64,000 nucleotides of DNA from Massilia phyllostachyos (GCF_021044825.1 NZ_JAJNOC010000003.1:463775-527774); one strand, 5' to 3'; positions 16,630-25,621 are shown, counted from the first letter of the stretch. The notes: a model not told the origin generated them from the letters alone. Made by a program: numbers and translations.

Positions 16630-17811
16630 ATGGAATTGTTTCGACAAGGGCTGCGGCATCTGATGTTGCTGCTGCTGGCGATAAGCGGTGCGGCGATGGC
16701 GCAGACGGTCGCGCCTTCCGGCCAGGAAGCGGGCAGGGCCGGCGGGGCGCAGGTTCGATATGAGGTGGTGGAGCTGCTGCCCGGGACGATTGGGAGCTAT
16801 CCGCGCATCAACGCGGCCGGGCAGGTCGCCGTGTCGATGGTGATCGGCGGGCGCACAAAGGGCTTCTTTTATGACGGCGCCGCGCTGCGGCAGCTCGGCT
16901 TTCCCGGCGGCGGCGCGGTCTATGCGAACGGCCTGAACGATGCGGGACAGGTCGCCGGCACGGCGCTGAACAAGGCCGGGGTCGAACGCGCCTTTGTCTG
17001 GAGCGCGCGCGGCGGCATGCGCGACCTGGCCGCAGGCAAGGACAGCGGATCGTCGTATGGCATGGCGATCAATGGGCGTGGCGTCGTGACCGGTTCTTTC
17101 CAGGGCGGCACGCGGCCCTTCCGCTGGAGCGCGGCTGGCGGCCTGCAGGATCTGGGCAGCACACCCGCGCCGTCGGGTGGCCGGGTGCTCAACGATGGCG
17201 GCGTGATCGCGGGCGTCAGCACCATCGACGACGAGACGACCCGGGTATTCGCCTGGACGCGGGAACGCGGCCTGATCGATATCGACACGCTCGGCAGCAT
17301 CGAATCGAGCCCCGTGGCGGTCGGGGCGGGCGGCGAGGTGGCCGGCAACCGGCTCGCGTCCTGGGACGACGGCGGCGACCGCCCCTTCCTGTGGACGCAG
17401 GCGGGCGGCATGCGCGACCTCGGCATCGGCCGCGGCAGCACGGCGTGGGTGAATGCGATGACGCCCGGCCTGCACATCGCCGGCGCCATCGGCTATCCGG
17501 ATGGCCGCCAGCGCGCCATGTCCTGGACCCGCCGCGGCGGCATGCGCGAACTCGGCGCCCTGGGCGGCCGCACCTCGGTCGCGCGCGCCGTCAACGCCAG
17601 GGGCCAGATCGTCGGCTTCGCCGAGAACGGGGCCGGCGCCATGCGCGCCTTCGTCTGGAGCGAGAGGAATGGGATGCTCGACCTGAACCGGCTGCTGCGG
17701 CGGACGCCGCCGGGATTGGTGCTGGAGCAAGCGCTGGCGATCAACGACAGCGGCGTGATCGTCGCCAGCGCGAACACTGGGCTGGTGCTGCTCAAGCCAA
17801 GCAGTTTGTAG
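16630..17811 (+). CDS. secreted HAF-repeat protein
   Basis: A 393-aa exported protein. Residues 1-25 form a signal peptide ending SGAAMAQ. The body is six to seven copies of a ~45-residue unit built around (A/P)F(V/R/L)Wxxx-GGM-xDLG, the 'HAF' repeat of predicted extracellular proteins: AFVWSARGGMRDLAAG, PFRWSAAGGLQDLGS, VFAWTRERGLIDIDTLG, PFLWTQAGGMRDLGIG, AMSWTRRGGMRELGALGG and AFVWSERNGMLDLN. Between units come INxxGxVxG blocks. This suggests a beta-propeller. Function unknown. GGAG precedes the ATG. The TAG stop is formed by the first bases of a palindromic repeat, so the repeat may have defined the present 3' end. Confidence 0.8.
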   Translation: MELFRQGLRHLMLLLLAISGAAMAQTVAPSGQEAGRAGGAQVRYEVVELLPGTIGSYPRINAAGQVAVSMVIGGRTKGFFYDGAALRQLGFPGGGAVYANGLNDAGQVAGTALNKAGVERAFVWSARGGMRDLAAGKDSGSSYGMAINGRGVVTGSFQGGTRPFRWSAAGGLQDLGSTPAPSGGRVLNDGGVIAGVSTIDDETTRVFAWTRERGLIDIDTLGSIESSPVAVGAGGEVAGNRLASWDDGGDRPFLWTQAGGMRDLGIGRGSTAWVNAMTPGLHIAGAIGYPDGRQRAMSWTRRGGMRELGALGGRTSVARAVNARGQIVGFAENGAGAMRAFVWSERNGMLDLNRLLRRTPPGLVLEQALAINDSGVIVASANTGLVLLKPSSL

Positions 17812-17916
17812 GGTGGGCGGTCCTCCGCCCACGCGTTCAACGACACTGTGAAATAAGGCGCATCGTCCATTCTCACGCTGCTTGAACCCGTGGGCGCGGG
17901 AGCGTCCACCCTACAA
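17808..17916. repeat. composite of two inverted copies of repeat family A
   Basis: Left copy 17808-17840 (GTAGGGTGGGCGG, loop, CCGCCCACGCGTTCAA) and right copy ~17883-17916 in inverse orientation (TTGAACCCGTGGGCG, then CCACCCTAC). The whole is ~109 bp with 9-bp terminal inverted repeats GTAGGGTGG/CCACCCTAC, like a doublet of bacterial REP sequences or a tiny non-autonomous mobile element. The left half is shared almost exactly with 23735-23799. Confidence 0.7.
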
Positions 17917-17945
17917 CAGCATAAGTGGCCGATATACCAGCCAAC

Positions 17946-18290
17946 TCAGCTCTTGCGAACGAATTCCGTCTTCAAGCTCATCGCGCCGAACCCTTCGATC
18001 TTGCAATCGATATCGTGGTCACCCTCGACCAGGCGGATGTTCTTGACCTTGGTGCCCTGCTTGACCACACCGCCACCGCCCTTGAGCTTGAGGTCCTTGA
18101 TGACGGTCACCGAATCGCCGTCCTGCAGCACATTGCCGGCCGCGTCGCGCCAGACACGCGCAGTATCCTCGGCCTCTGCCTCGCCCGCGACCGGCCACTC
18201 GTGCGCGCATTCGGGGCAAACATAGTTGCCGGAGCCGTCCTCGTAGGTCAGCGTGGAGGAGCAAACGGGGCAGGACGGCAGGGAAGTCAT
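17946..18290 (-). CDS. phnA: PhnA/YjdM family zinc-ribbon protein
   Basis: A 114-aa PhnA-type protein. A zinc ribbon stands at the start (C7, C10, C25, C28: CPVC and CPEC), followed by the highly conserved PhnA block [40 protein letters not shown] and a [21 protein letters not shown] end. The name comes from the alkylphosphonate operon of E. coli, but the protein is found without phosphonate genes, as here; its function is not known. ATG at 18290 gives the normal length; the longer open frame to 18398 adds a non-conserved tail. Confidence 0.92.
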   Translation of the reverse strand: MTSLPSCPVCSSTLTYEDGSGNYVCPECAHEWPVAGEAEAEDTARVWRDAAGNVLQDGDSVTVIKDLKLKGGGGVVKQGTKVKNIRLVEGDHDIDCKIEGFGAMSLKTEFVRKS

Positions 18291-18403
18291 GGTGATCAAT
18301 GAAGGACGAAGACGAAAAATAGGAAGGTAAAACGTTCTATTGTACGCTGAAGGCGCCAGGGAGCAGCAAGTCGCAGATTCCAGTAAGGGCAGCGGCAAAT
18401 AAA

Positions 18404-18429
18404 AACGCCAACCTGAATGGGTTGGCGTT
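18404..18429 (-). terminator. second terminator downstream of tRNA-Phe
   Basis: On the minus strand AACGCCAACC pairs with GGTTGGCGTT and is followed by TTTTA. It is an almost identical copy of the hairpin 50 bp closer to the tRNA. Confidence 0.75.
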
Positions 18430-18455
18430 CGAAACAGCTTTCAGCGCATACAAAA

Positions 18456-18478
18456 ACGCCAACCGCATGGGTTGGCGT
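18456..18478 (-). terminator. first terminator downstream of tRNA-Phe
   Basis: Minus-strand hairpin ACGCCAACC / GGTTGGCGT followed by TTTTG, 16 bases after the tRNA 3' end. With the copy at 18404 it makes a tandem terminator. Confidence 0.8.
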
Positions 18479-18493
18479 GATGCAAAATCTTCT

Positions 18494-18569
18494 TGGTGGC
18501 CCGGGGCGGAATCGAACCACCGACACAAGGATTTTCAATCCTCTGCTCTACCAACTGAGCTACCAGGCC
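18494..18569 (-). tRNA. tRNA-Phe (GAA)
   Basis: A 76-nt cloverleaf with encoded CCA. The 7-bp acceptor stem is GGCCTGG/CCGGGCC with one G-U pair, the D-arm reads TAGCTCAGTTGGTAGAGC, the anticodon loop TTGAAAA gives GAA, and GGTTCGATTCC is the T-arm. An identical gene lies at 42708-42783. Confidence 0.97.
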
Positions 18570-18626
18570 AAGGGCTTGCATTCTAGCACAAGCATTGAAG
18601 TGGCGGAAGACCCTGAGGAAACTTGA

Positions 18627-19169
18627 TCAAGGGGCCTGCCTGGTCGGCACCAGGCGTTTCATGTCCAGCCCTTGCGCCGCCAGCCGTTTCAACAGGGCGT
18701 CGTAGGCAGCCGGATCGACCGTGGGCGTGCGCGACAGGATCCACAGGTACTCGCGCTTCGGCTCGCTGACCGCGGCCAGGGTGTAGCCGGCGTCCAGGTC
18801 GATCACCCAGTAGTCGCCCCAGACCATCGGCAGGAAGGACATGATCGCGGGCGCGAAGCGCACTTCCAGCTTGGGCGAGGCGGGTCCTTCCGGCTGACGC
18901 GCCACGCCCTCGGCGACCTCGTTGTCGCCATCCTTGCGGCGGCAGCGGTTGACGACGTCGACGCGGCCGTCCGGGCGCGCGCTGTAGGTGGCGGTGGTGT
19001 AGCCGACGCACTTGTCCTGGAACGAATTCGGGAACTTGGCGATCTCGTACCAAGTGCCGGCGTAGCGCTTGAGGTCGAGGGAAGGGATGGTGGCGAGCGG
19101 TTCGGCGGCGCAGGCCTGGGCGGAGAGAAGCAGGGCCAGTGCCGGCGCTGCGAACAAGGCGGTCTTCAT
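18627..19169 (-). CDS. lipocalin family protein (Blc-like)
   Basis: A 180-aa exported lipocalin. The ATG at 19169 has GGGAGC upstream and opens a signal peptide (MKTALFAAPALALLLSAQAC) that likely ends at CAA; it lacks a good lipobox, so unlike E. coli Blc it is probably periplasmic and not lipidated. The lipocalin GxW motif is YAGTWYEIAKFPNSFQ, followed by the Blc-type NRCRRKDG, the AIMSFLPMVWGDYWVI strand pair and WILSRTP near the end. Blc-type lipocalins bind fatty acids or lysophospholipids and work in membrane repair under stress. Single gene, upstream of tRNA-Phe. Confidence 0.9.
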   Translation of the reverse strand: MKTALFAAPALALLLSAQACAAEPLATIPSLDLKRYAGTWYEIAKFPNSFQDKCVGYTTATYSARPDGRVDVVNRCRRKDGDNEVAEGVARQPEGPASPKLEVRFAPAIMSFLPMVWGDYWVIDLDAGYTLAAVSEPKREYLWILSRTPTVDPAAYDALLKRLAAQGLDMKRLVPTRQAP

Positions 19170-19258
19170 GGGTGCTCCCGGAAATGGTCGAGCACCTATC
19201 CTAGCGGTCCGGCCCGCCGCGCGCCGCACGCCAGCAAGCCGGGCGGCAGACTACGCGC

Positions 19259-19744
19259 CTAGCCGCGCGCCGCCGCCCGCTCCGCATGCTGGCGCTCGAG
19301 CGCCAGGCGCGCCGCCTTGCGGCCCTTGGCTTCCTCGTGGCGGCGTTCCTCGTCCGGCGTCGACGGGGTCAGTGGCGGCACCGCCACCGGCTTGCGGTCG
19401 TCGTCCACCGCGACCATCGTGAAGAAGCAGCTGTTCACATGGCGCACCACCTTCGAGCGGATGTCCTCGGCGATCACTTTGATGCCGATCTCCATCGAGC
19501 TGCGGCCGGCGTAGTTCACGGAGGCCAGGAAGGTCACCAGCTCGCCCACGTGGATCGGCTGGCGGAAGGTCACCTGGTCGACGCTCATGGTCACCACGTA
19601 GCGGCCGGCGTAGCGGCTGGCGCAGGCGTAGGCGACCTGGTCGAGCAGTTTCAGGATGGTGCCGCCGTGGACGTTACCGGAAAAGTTGGCAGTGTCCGGG
19701 GTCATCAGGACCGTCATCGACAGCTGGTGGGAGGGCAGGTTCAT
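19259..19744 (-). CDS. acyl-CoA thioesterase (hotdog fold)
   Basis: A 161-aa hotdog-fold acyl-CoA thioesterase of the YciA/BFIT-like group. The signature NVHGGTILKLLDQVAYACASRY contains the conserved HGG turn and the Asp on the hotdog helix that act in hydrolysis; VTMSVDQVTFRQPIHVGELV and SMEIGIKVIAED are the expected strands. It releases CoA from acyl-CoA in the cytosol, giving a housekeeping role in lipid turnover. The Arg/Glu-rich C-terminus (DEERRHEEAKGRKAARLALE) is an extra charged helix. The ribosome site is weak, but the ATG fits the family start. Confidence 0.88.
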   Translation of the reverse strand: MNLPSHQLSMTVLMTPDTANFSGNVHGGTILKLLDQVAYACASRYAGRYVVTMSVDQVTFRQPIHVGELVTFLASVNYAGRSSMEIGIKVIAEDIRSKVVRHVNSCFFTMVAVDDDRKPVAVPPLTPSTPDEERRHEEAKGRKAARLALERQHAERAAARG

Positions 19745-19897
19745 GCGGGACTCGTCGAGAAATAAGGATCGATTCTATGCTGCGCCAAAAACTTCCGCTC
19801 AGCAATAACAGTGATCGCATGTCTAACGATGTTTTTCTTATATCGAAGTGTGATCTGAATCGTTCCCAGTCGCGCGAAGCTGGGATAGGCTCGGCCC

Positions 19898-20815
19898 ATG
19901 AACAGCGAACTCCCCACCCCGAGCGGCTCCGTGCACTGGCACCTGGGCCCGATCATCGACGCGCTGCGCACCTCGCGCGAGTCGACCCACAACATCCGCC
20001 ACCATGGCCGCGTGCGCGAACTGCCGTCGCGCGAGGTCCTGATGCAAGTAGTCAACGGCGTCTCCGCGGCGCTGTTTCCGACCCATTACGGACGGCCCGA
20101 CCTGAACGACGAGAGCATCGACTATTTTGTCGGCGACACCCTCCACGTCACGCTCGACCGCCTGGTGGAGCAGGTGCGGCGCGCACTGCGCTTCTCGCCG
20201 CAGTTCACGGACGCGGACGAAGGGGGGCTGGCGGAACGCGCGCAAGCGATCACGCGCGCGTTCGCGGCCAGCCTGCCGGGCATCCGCGCCCTGCTGGTGT
20301 CGGACGTGCAGGCGGCGATGGCAGGCGACCCGGCGGCCAGTTCGGTGGCCGAGATCATGCTGTGCTATCCCGGCACCATCGCCATCCTCTACCACCGCCT
20401 GGCGCACTGCCTGCACCGCCTCGGCGTGCCGTTCCTGGCGCGCCTGGCGGCCGACATCGCGCACTCGCTGACCGGCATCGACATCCACCCGGCGGCAACC
20501 ATCGGCGGCAGCTTCTTCATCGACCACGGCACCGGCGTCGTCATCGGCGAGACCGCCGTGCTGGGCGAGCGCGTGCGCCTGTACCAGGCGGTGACCCTGG
20601 GCGCCAAGCGCTTCCCGGTGGACGCGAGCGGCGCCCTGGTGAAGGGCACGCCGCGCCACCCGATCGTCGAGGACGACGTCGTCATCTACGCCGGCGCCAC
20701 CATCCTGGGACGCATCACGGTGGGCGCCGGCTCGACCATCGGCGGCAATGTCTGGCTGACCCAGAGCGTGCCGCCAGGGAGCAATGTGTCGCAGGCGCAG
20801 ATGCGCAATACATGA
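19898..20815 (+). CDS. serine O-acetyltransferase (EpsC/SrpH-like)
   Basis: Transfers acetyl from acetyl-CoA to L-serine, making O-acetylserine for cysteine synthesis. The 305-aa protein has a long N-terminal helical domain (to ~residue 175), then a left-handed beta-helix of hexapeptide repeats: IDIHPAATIGGSFFIDHGTG (His and Asp of the active site), VVIGETAVLGERVRLYQAVTLGA, IVEDDVVIYAGATILGRITVGAGSTIGGNVWLT. The N-domain is longer than in E. coli CysE and matches the EpsC/SrpH subgroup. No partner cysteine synthase gene is near. The ribosome site is poor. Confidence 0.87.
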   Translation: MNSELPTPSGSVHWHLGPIIDALRTSRESTHNIRHHGRVRELPSREVLMQVVNGVSAALFPTHYGRPDLNDESIDYFVGDTLHVTLDRLVEQVRRALRFSPQFTDADEGGLAERAQAITRAFAASLPGIRALLVSDVQAAMAGDPAASSVAEIMLCYPGTIAILYHRLAHCLHRLGVPFLARLAADIAHSLTGIDIHPAATIGGSFFIDHGTGVVIGETAVLGERVRLYQAVTLGAKRFPVDASGALVKGTPRHPIVEDDVVIYAGATILGRITVGAGSTIGGNVWLTQSVPPGSNVSQAQMRNT

Positions 20816-20857
20816 CGCAAGGTATATGACGCGGCGGCGCGCTGCTATCATGGCGCG

Positions 20858-21556
20858 ATGTCCATCTTCCTTGTACCCGGCTATATGGCCGACGAAGCAC
20901 TCTGGGACGACATGGCCGATGGCCTGGCGCCCTTCGGGCCCACGGTCCATGCCGACCTGCGTCACGATCCGACCATCGAGGCGATGGCGCAGCGCGCCGT
21001 GGCCGATGCGCCGGACAGCTTCATCCTGGTCGGTTTTTCGATGGGCGGCTACGTCGCCCGCGAGATCGCGCGGCTGGCGCCGGAGCGCGTGCGCGCGCTG
21101 GTGCTGATCGCGACGTCGTCGCGCGCGGATACGCCGTCATTGCGCAAGAGCCGCGGCACGGTCGGCGCCGCCGCGGCGTCGGTGTCCTTTTCGGGCTTGA
21201 GCCGCACGGCGATCGCCACCTCCCTGCATCCGGACCAGGCGCACAACGAGGCGCTGATCGAGCGCGTGCGCGCCATGGGCGTGCGCCTGGGCGGCGAGGT
21301 GTTCCGGCGCCAGTCAGCCATCGTGCGTGCGGGCGACGGCGAGCGATTGGGCGAGATTCGCTGCCCGACGCTGGTGATCGCGGCGGGGCATGACCGGCTG
21401 CGCAGCCGGGAGGAATCGGAGGAACTGCGGGTGGGGATTCCGGGGGCGGAGCTCGCGGTGATCGAGGACAGCGGGCACATGGTGCCGATCGAGGCGCCGG
21501 AGGCGCTGCTCGATGTCATGGCGCCGTGGCTGGAACGGGTGACGGCTGCGCGTTGA
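20858..21556 (+). CDS. alpha/beta-fold hydrolase
   Basis: A 232-aa alpha/beta hydrolase. The nucleophile elbow GFSMGG places Ser at residue 61, an oxyanion stretch FLVPGYMADEALWDD opens the protein, and the catalytic His is in DSGHMVPIEAPEALLDVM; the acid is probably the Asp in VIAAGHDRLRSREES. No lid insertion, so it is a small esterase- or peptidase-like member; substrate unknown. It lies 42 bp after the serine acetyltransferase gene on the same strand and may share its message. A family B palindrome follows its stop. Confidence 0.85.
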   Translation: MSIFLVPGYMADEALWDDMADGLAPFGPTVHADLRHDPTIEAMAQRAVADAPDSFILVGFSMGGYVAREIARLAPERVRALVLIATSSRADTPSLRKSRGTVGAAAASVSFSGLSRTAIATSLHPDQAHNEALIERVRAMGVRLGGEVFRRQSAIVRAGDGERLGEIRCPTLVIAAGHDRLRSREESEELRVGIPGAELAVIEDSGHMVPIEAPEALLDVMAPWLERVTAAR

Positions 21557-21579
21557 GCAGTCTGGACGCGGACAGAAAT

Positions 21580-21613
21580 TGGGCACTGGCCTCCGCCGGT
21601 GCGACGGTCTTCT
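21580..21613. repeat. palindromic repeat, family B (GGGTNCCGGCCTTCGCCGGN type), diverged copy
   Basis: TTGGGCACTGGCCTCCGCCGG followed by TGCGACGGTCTTC matches the family B copies at 52.15 and 54.29 kb with a few changes. It sits between two convergent genes. Confidence 0.65.
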
Positions 21614-21643
21614 GGTCAACAATGGAATGACGTTGACGCGGGA

Positions 21644-22540
21644 TCAGGCGCGTGCCTCGGCTGTCGCGGCCCAGCTGCGCAGGCCACGGATTGCTTCCTC
21701 TTTCATCTTCGCTTCGATCTCGATGTAGGGCGCGCTCAGGTAGGATGACGGCATCACCTCGATCAGGTCCGAATGCTGACGGTCGTTGAACCCTTCGCGC
21801 CCGTTCGAGATATGCACCAGCTGGTGCGCGGGATTGAGCCAGGTTTCGCGCGCCTTCAGCACCATCTCCCCCACGCTTGGATGCTCGTAGCTGTCGAGCT
21901 TGTCGTGCACCACGTGGTGGTGGGCGTCGAACACCATCGGCACGCCGGCGCGCATGCAGATGTCGTGGATCTCGTCGGCGCCGTAGGCGTATTCGTCGTT
22001 CTCCAGCCCCAGGCGGCAGCGGATGCCGTCCGGCAGCTCGGCGATGCGCTCGACCAGGGCGTCGGCGCGGTTTCCCTTGCCGCCGTGGATTTCCAGCAGC
22101 GCCCAGCCCGAACGCGGCTGCTCCAGCAAGTCCATGATGTCGGCGTGCATCTGCAGGATCTTGACGCTGTTCGCCACCACCCCGTCCGAATCCGAGCTGA
22201 GCACCACGAACTGGTCCGGATGCATCACCAGCCGGATGCCGCGCTCGGTCGCGCGCCGGCCCGAACGCGCCAGCGTCGCGGCGAACGGCGCCAGCACCTC
22301 GCGTCCAATGTCCTCGTCGGCGAAGGGAAAGATCGAGGAGGGCAGGCGGTACAGGCCGATGCCTTCGGCCTCGCAGTAGCGCATGGCGTTGTCGAAGGTG
22401 TGGATATTGTCGCGGTACAGGTCTTCCAGCAGCTTGCGCTGGGCGTCGAGGCTGTGTTCGAGGAGGCGCTTGCGGGTCACCGTGCGGTAGCGGACGTCCT
22501 TCGACGCGGTGATGCACACGAGTCCGAGATGTGGTTGCAT
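21644..22540 (-). CDS. uvsE: UV DNA damage endonuclease UvsE
   Basis: A 298-aa UVDE-type endonuclease that nicks DNA on the 5' side of UV photoproducts and starts alternative excision repair. It has the TIM-barrel blocks of the family: LGLVCITASKDVRYRT at the start, HTFDNAMRYCEAEGIGLYRLPSS, MHPDQFVVLSS, LEIHGGKGNR, RLGLENDEYAYGADEI, and the metal ligands in VFDAHHHVVHDK. GAAGAGC upstream supports the ATG. UvsE is scattered among Proteobacteria and commonly kept by environmental, light-exposed strains. Convergent with the hydrolase. Confidence 0.93.
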   Translation of the reverse strand: MQPHLGLVCITASKDVRYRTVTRKRLLEHSLDAQRKLLEDLYRDNIHTFDNAMRYCEAEGIGLYRLPSSIFPFADEDIGREVLAPFAATLARSGRRATERGIRLVMHPDQFVVLSSDSDGVVANSVKILQMHADIMDLLEQPRSGWALLEIHGGKGNRADALVERIAELPDGIRCRLGLENDEYAYGADEIHDICMRAGVPMVFDAHHHVVHDKLDSYEHPSVGEMVLKARETWLNPAHQLVHISNGREGFNDRQHSDLIEVMPSSYLSAPYIEIEAKMKEEAIRGLRSWAATAEARA

Positions 22541-22655
22541 GGTCTGCTCTTCCTTGCGGTTTGCTGTCGGGCCAGTCTAGCGCAGGGTGGATTTTCGAGC
22601 GGTACGGCACGCCTCGCTGTGCGGGTCGGAAACGGGACGCGGGCTTTACGCCGGC

Positions 22656-23513
22656 TCAGCGCGGCGCGGCGAACACCTGGGTCCAGTAGACCAGGCCGCT
22701 GCGCCGCTCGGCCGCGATGCCATAGGCGGCGCCCATCTCGGTGAAGCCGGGGTTCATGATGTTGGCGCAATGGCCCGGACTCTCCAGCCAGCCGGCCACG
22801 GCCTCGGCCGGCGAGCTCTGGCCGAACGCGATGTTCTCGCCGACCCGGCCCCACTGGTAGCCTGCGCGCGTGGCGCGTTGGGCGACCTGGCTGCCGTCCT
22901 TCGCCTTGTGGTTGAAGTAGCGCTTGGCCGCCATGTCGCGGCTGTGGCCGAGCGCGGCCTGGCCCAGGGCCGGGTTCCAGCGCACCGGCGGGGCCGGCCC
23001 GAAGCGCTGCTCACCGCAGCTGCGCGCGCTGGCGCGGGCCGCGTTGACGCCCGCCAGGATCGCCTGGCCCGCATCCTGCCAGTCGGGGAAGGTTTCGGTC
23101 GGCAACGGCGGCGCAGCGCGCGCCAGCACCACGGTCCATTCATTGCCTTCGCGGTAGCTGCCGACGGCCGAAAAGCCGGGGCTGAGCAGGGTGCTGCAGT
23201 ATTTTTCCTGCAGCACGGTCATGGCTTCCTGGGCGGTGTGCGGACCGGTGACGCTGATCGCTTCGGCATGGTCGGCCGCGAAGCCGGCGCGTTCCAGCGC
23301 CAGTTCGATGAAGGCGCCCGGCCCGATGCGCACGCGCGACAGGGCCACCGGCTCGGCCAGCAGGGCCGCGGGCGTGGCCGGACCGCCGCGGCAGGCGCCG
23401 GGCGCGGCGCGGTAGGCATTCACCATGGCGCCCAGTTCGCTGGCCTGGACCGGCGCCGCACTCGCGCCGGCGGCGGACAGCAGCAGGAGGGCGGTCGACA
23501 GATGTGCTTGCAA
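22656..23513 (-). CDS. secreted CAP-domain protein
   Basis: Exported 285-aa protein. It likely starts at a TTG (23513-23511) with GAGGAAG seven bases upstream; no better ATG is in frame. A signal peptide (to ASA, residue ~19) is followed by a partly repetitive N-domain, then a C-terminal CAP/SCP domain (about 165-285): RWNPALGQAALGHSRDMAAKRYFNHKAKDGS, GENIAFGQ, AVAGWLESPGHCANIMNPGFTEMGAA and YWTQVFA hold the family His, Glu, His pattern. Bacterial CAP proteins are secreted and of unknown activity. Single gene. Confidence 0.88.
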   Translation of the reverse strand: MQAHLSTALLLLSAAGASAAPVQASELGAMVNAYRAAPGACRGGPATPAALLAEPVALSRVRIGPGAFIELALERAGFAADHAEAISVTGPHTAQEAMTVLQEKYCSTLLSPGFSAVGSYREGNEWTVVLARAAPPLPTETFPDWQDAGQAILAGVNAARASARSCGEQRFGPAPPVRWNPALGQAALGHSRDMAAKRYFNHKAKDGSQVAQRATRAGYQWGRVGENIAFGQSSPAEAVAGWLESPGHCANIMNPGFTEMGAAYGIAAERRSGLVYWTQVFAAPR

Positions 23514-23593
23514 GATGGTGCTTCCTCGTCGGGCATGGCCATCGCCATGCTGAATATGAAATTGACAGGAAAGAAAGACGTGTAGAAAGCAAA

Positions 23594-23618
23594 AACGCCG
23601 ACCGGCAAGGTCAGCGTT
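23594..23618 (-). terminator. intrinsic terminator
   Basis: On the minus strand AACGC-GACC pairs with GGTC-GCGTT and runs into TTTTTGC. It ends messages coming from the TPR-type pseudogene, before the CAP gene. Confidence 0.6.
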
Positions 23619-23626
23619 CTTGATGG

Positions 23627-23653
23627 CCGGTAGAGCATCTGCTCGACTACCGG
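23627..23653. other. hairpin
   Basis: CCGGTAG (23627-23633) and CTACCGG (23647-23653) pair, with AGCA/TGCT inside. It sits between the terminator and the pseudogene 3' end. It has a passing likeness to a tRNA arm but no cloverleaf. Confidence 0.4.
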
Positions 23654-23734
23654 AATGCGTTCACTATAGCAGCGCCACAGCCTGCTGCAAAGCGCCATGC
23701 TGTAACAAGGCGCAACAGGTTAATCGATGCGGAA

Positions 23735-23799
23735 ACGGACGATGCGCGTGAATGCACGCGTGATTTGAACGCGTGGGCGGAGGACCGCCCACCCTACAA
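23735..23799. repeat. palindromic repeat, family A, with extended flank
   Basis: GAACGCGTGGGCGG, loop, CCGCCCACCCTAC at 23768-23799 is the reverse complement of the left copy at 17808-17840, and similarity continues into GGACGATGCGC at 23735. It lies 10 bases beyond the pseudogene stop. Confidence 0.75.
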
Positions 23800-23808
23800 A
23801 ACCAGCGA

Positions 23809-25621
23809 TCACAGCCGCGCCAGGGCCGGCCCTCCGCGTTCTCCCAGCCAGGTGGTCTCGAAGCGCTTCTGCGCCGCCGCCAGCGCCGCGGCATCGCCGC
23901 GCTGGCGGTAGACCTCGACCAGGCCGCGCAGCGCCCAGCCATTGCTCGGCGTGCGCGCCAGCGAGTCGCGGAACACCTGTTCGGCGGCGTCCAGCTGGCC
24001 GCTGCGCAGCAGCACCACGCCGAGCGACTGGCGCACCGGATAGTACCAGTAGGGCGGTTCCATGTACGGCAGCTTGTCCTGCAACGCGATCGCTTCGCGG
24101 TAGGCGGCCGCCGCAGCCGGCAGGTCGCCGCCGGCGTCCAGCAGCCGCCCGCGGGCGACGGCGCGCGCCGTCCGCACGATCTCGCGCGCCGGCACGCCCC
24201 AGGCGGCGATCGGGGTGAAATCGGCGGTCCGCTCGATGCGGTCGAGCGCCGCGACTTCGCGCCGGCCTTCGCTCAGCAAGCCCTTGCGCGCATAGCCGAC
24301 CGCGCGCGTAATGCCACATGGCCTTGACCAGCACGAAATCCGGCCCCGGGTCGGGCAGGGCCAGCAGCACGTCGGGCGGGCTGAACTGCACGTGCGAGAA
24401 ATAGGGTGCGGACTTGACCGGCTGCAGCCCGGCGAAGCCCTTCAGCAGCTCGGCCGGGACGGCCTTGTCGAGCTTGTTCGCCGCATCGAGCGCGACGTCG
24501 CCCCGCCCGCCCATCAGGGCCGACACCATCACGAAGTGGATGTTGTGCGGGTAATACGCGCCCTTGTAGACCGGGTCGCTGGGCGAGCCGCCGAAATACC
24601 GTTCGTCGGTCGCGATGGCGTCGATGTTCGATTGCAGGGCTTTGCGGTACATGCCGAGCCGGTAATAGATGTGCGAGGGCATGTGCACGATGTGGCCGGC
24701 GCCCGGGATCTGGCGCGCCAGCACCTGGGCCGAGGGCAGGGCGCGTTCCGGATGGGTCGAGGCTTCCACCGCATGGATGTAGTAGTGCGCCGCGCCCGGA
24801 TGGCTGGGGTTGCGCTCCAGCACGCGCTCGAGGGCGGCCAGCATGGCGACGCTGTCCGGCTTGGGCCGGGCGCCGCCGGCTTCCCAGTAATCCCAGGGCG
24901 CCAGGTCCATCAGCGATTCGGCGTACAGCACCTGGATGGTGTCGTTGTTGGGGAAGCTGCGCGCCGCCTCGGCCATCGCCTCGGCATAGGCCTTGTCGAG
25001 CGGCGCGCGGTCCGCCGGTGGATCGGCGGCGTAGCGCTTGGCGACCGCGCGGATCAGGGCCTGCTCGGCCGGCGTGGTCTTGCCGGCGAGCGCCAGCGCC
25101 CGGCCCGCCGCGGCGTGGGCCGGCGCTGCGGCTTCCGGGAACATCGGCGCATTGATGTTCGGCCCCAGCACCAGCGCCTCGCCCCAGTGGCACATGGCGC
25201 AGTCCGGGTCGAGCTGGCGCGCGGCGCGGAAGGCGCGTCCGGCTTCGGCGTGGTTGAAGGCGAAGGTCAGGCGCAGCCCCTGGTCGAAATAGGCCTGCGC
25301 CTTCGGCACGCCGGTGGTGACCTGCACGTGCAGGGCGCCGAGGTTGGTGTAGAGCGGCGGCGCCGTTTCGCTGGGCGGCGCCGGCCGCTGCTGGCCCGGC
25401 TTGAATGGGGTGGTCTCGGCCTGGGCCAGCAGCAGCGTGTCGAGCAGGGGCGGGCGTCCGGCCCGGACGGGCGCGCACTGGGCGCCGGCGAACAGGGGAT
25501 CGAAGGCGGGTGCGGTGGCCTTGGCCCTGGCCGGCTGCGGCGGCGAAGAGACGGCGGGGAGGGCGGCCACGGCCGCCACGGCCGTCGCCCCGAGCGCTGC
25601 CAGGAGGTAGTGAAAGTTCAT
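23809..25621 (-). pseudogene. TPR-type exported protein, broken by one frameshift
   Basis: Start ATG at 25621 with a good GGAGG site. Signal peptide (MNFHYLLAALGATAVAAVAA), then a conserved domain with CMCHWGEAL-like DCAMCHWGEALVLGPNINAPM, HPGAAHYYIHAVEAS and MPSHIYYRLGMY, typical of tetratricopeptide-like proteins in soil Proteobacteria, reading to MWHYARG near 24300. At ~24298 the frame moves: one extra base (or two missing) turns the continuation GYARKGLLSEGRREVAALD into nonsense; the second frame then runs cleanly to 23809 with another TPR (GQLDAAEQVFRDSLARTPSNGWALRGL). Both halves are otherwise intact, so the lesion is recent or a sequencing error. In the first frame the ORF reads to 23720. 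Confidence 0.8.

Noticed and set aside
23627..23653. tRNA-like GGTAGAGCATCTGCTCGACTA hairpin
   Set aside because: Only one arm resembles a tRNA; no acceptor stem or T-arm.
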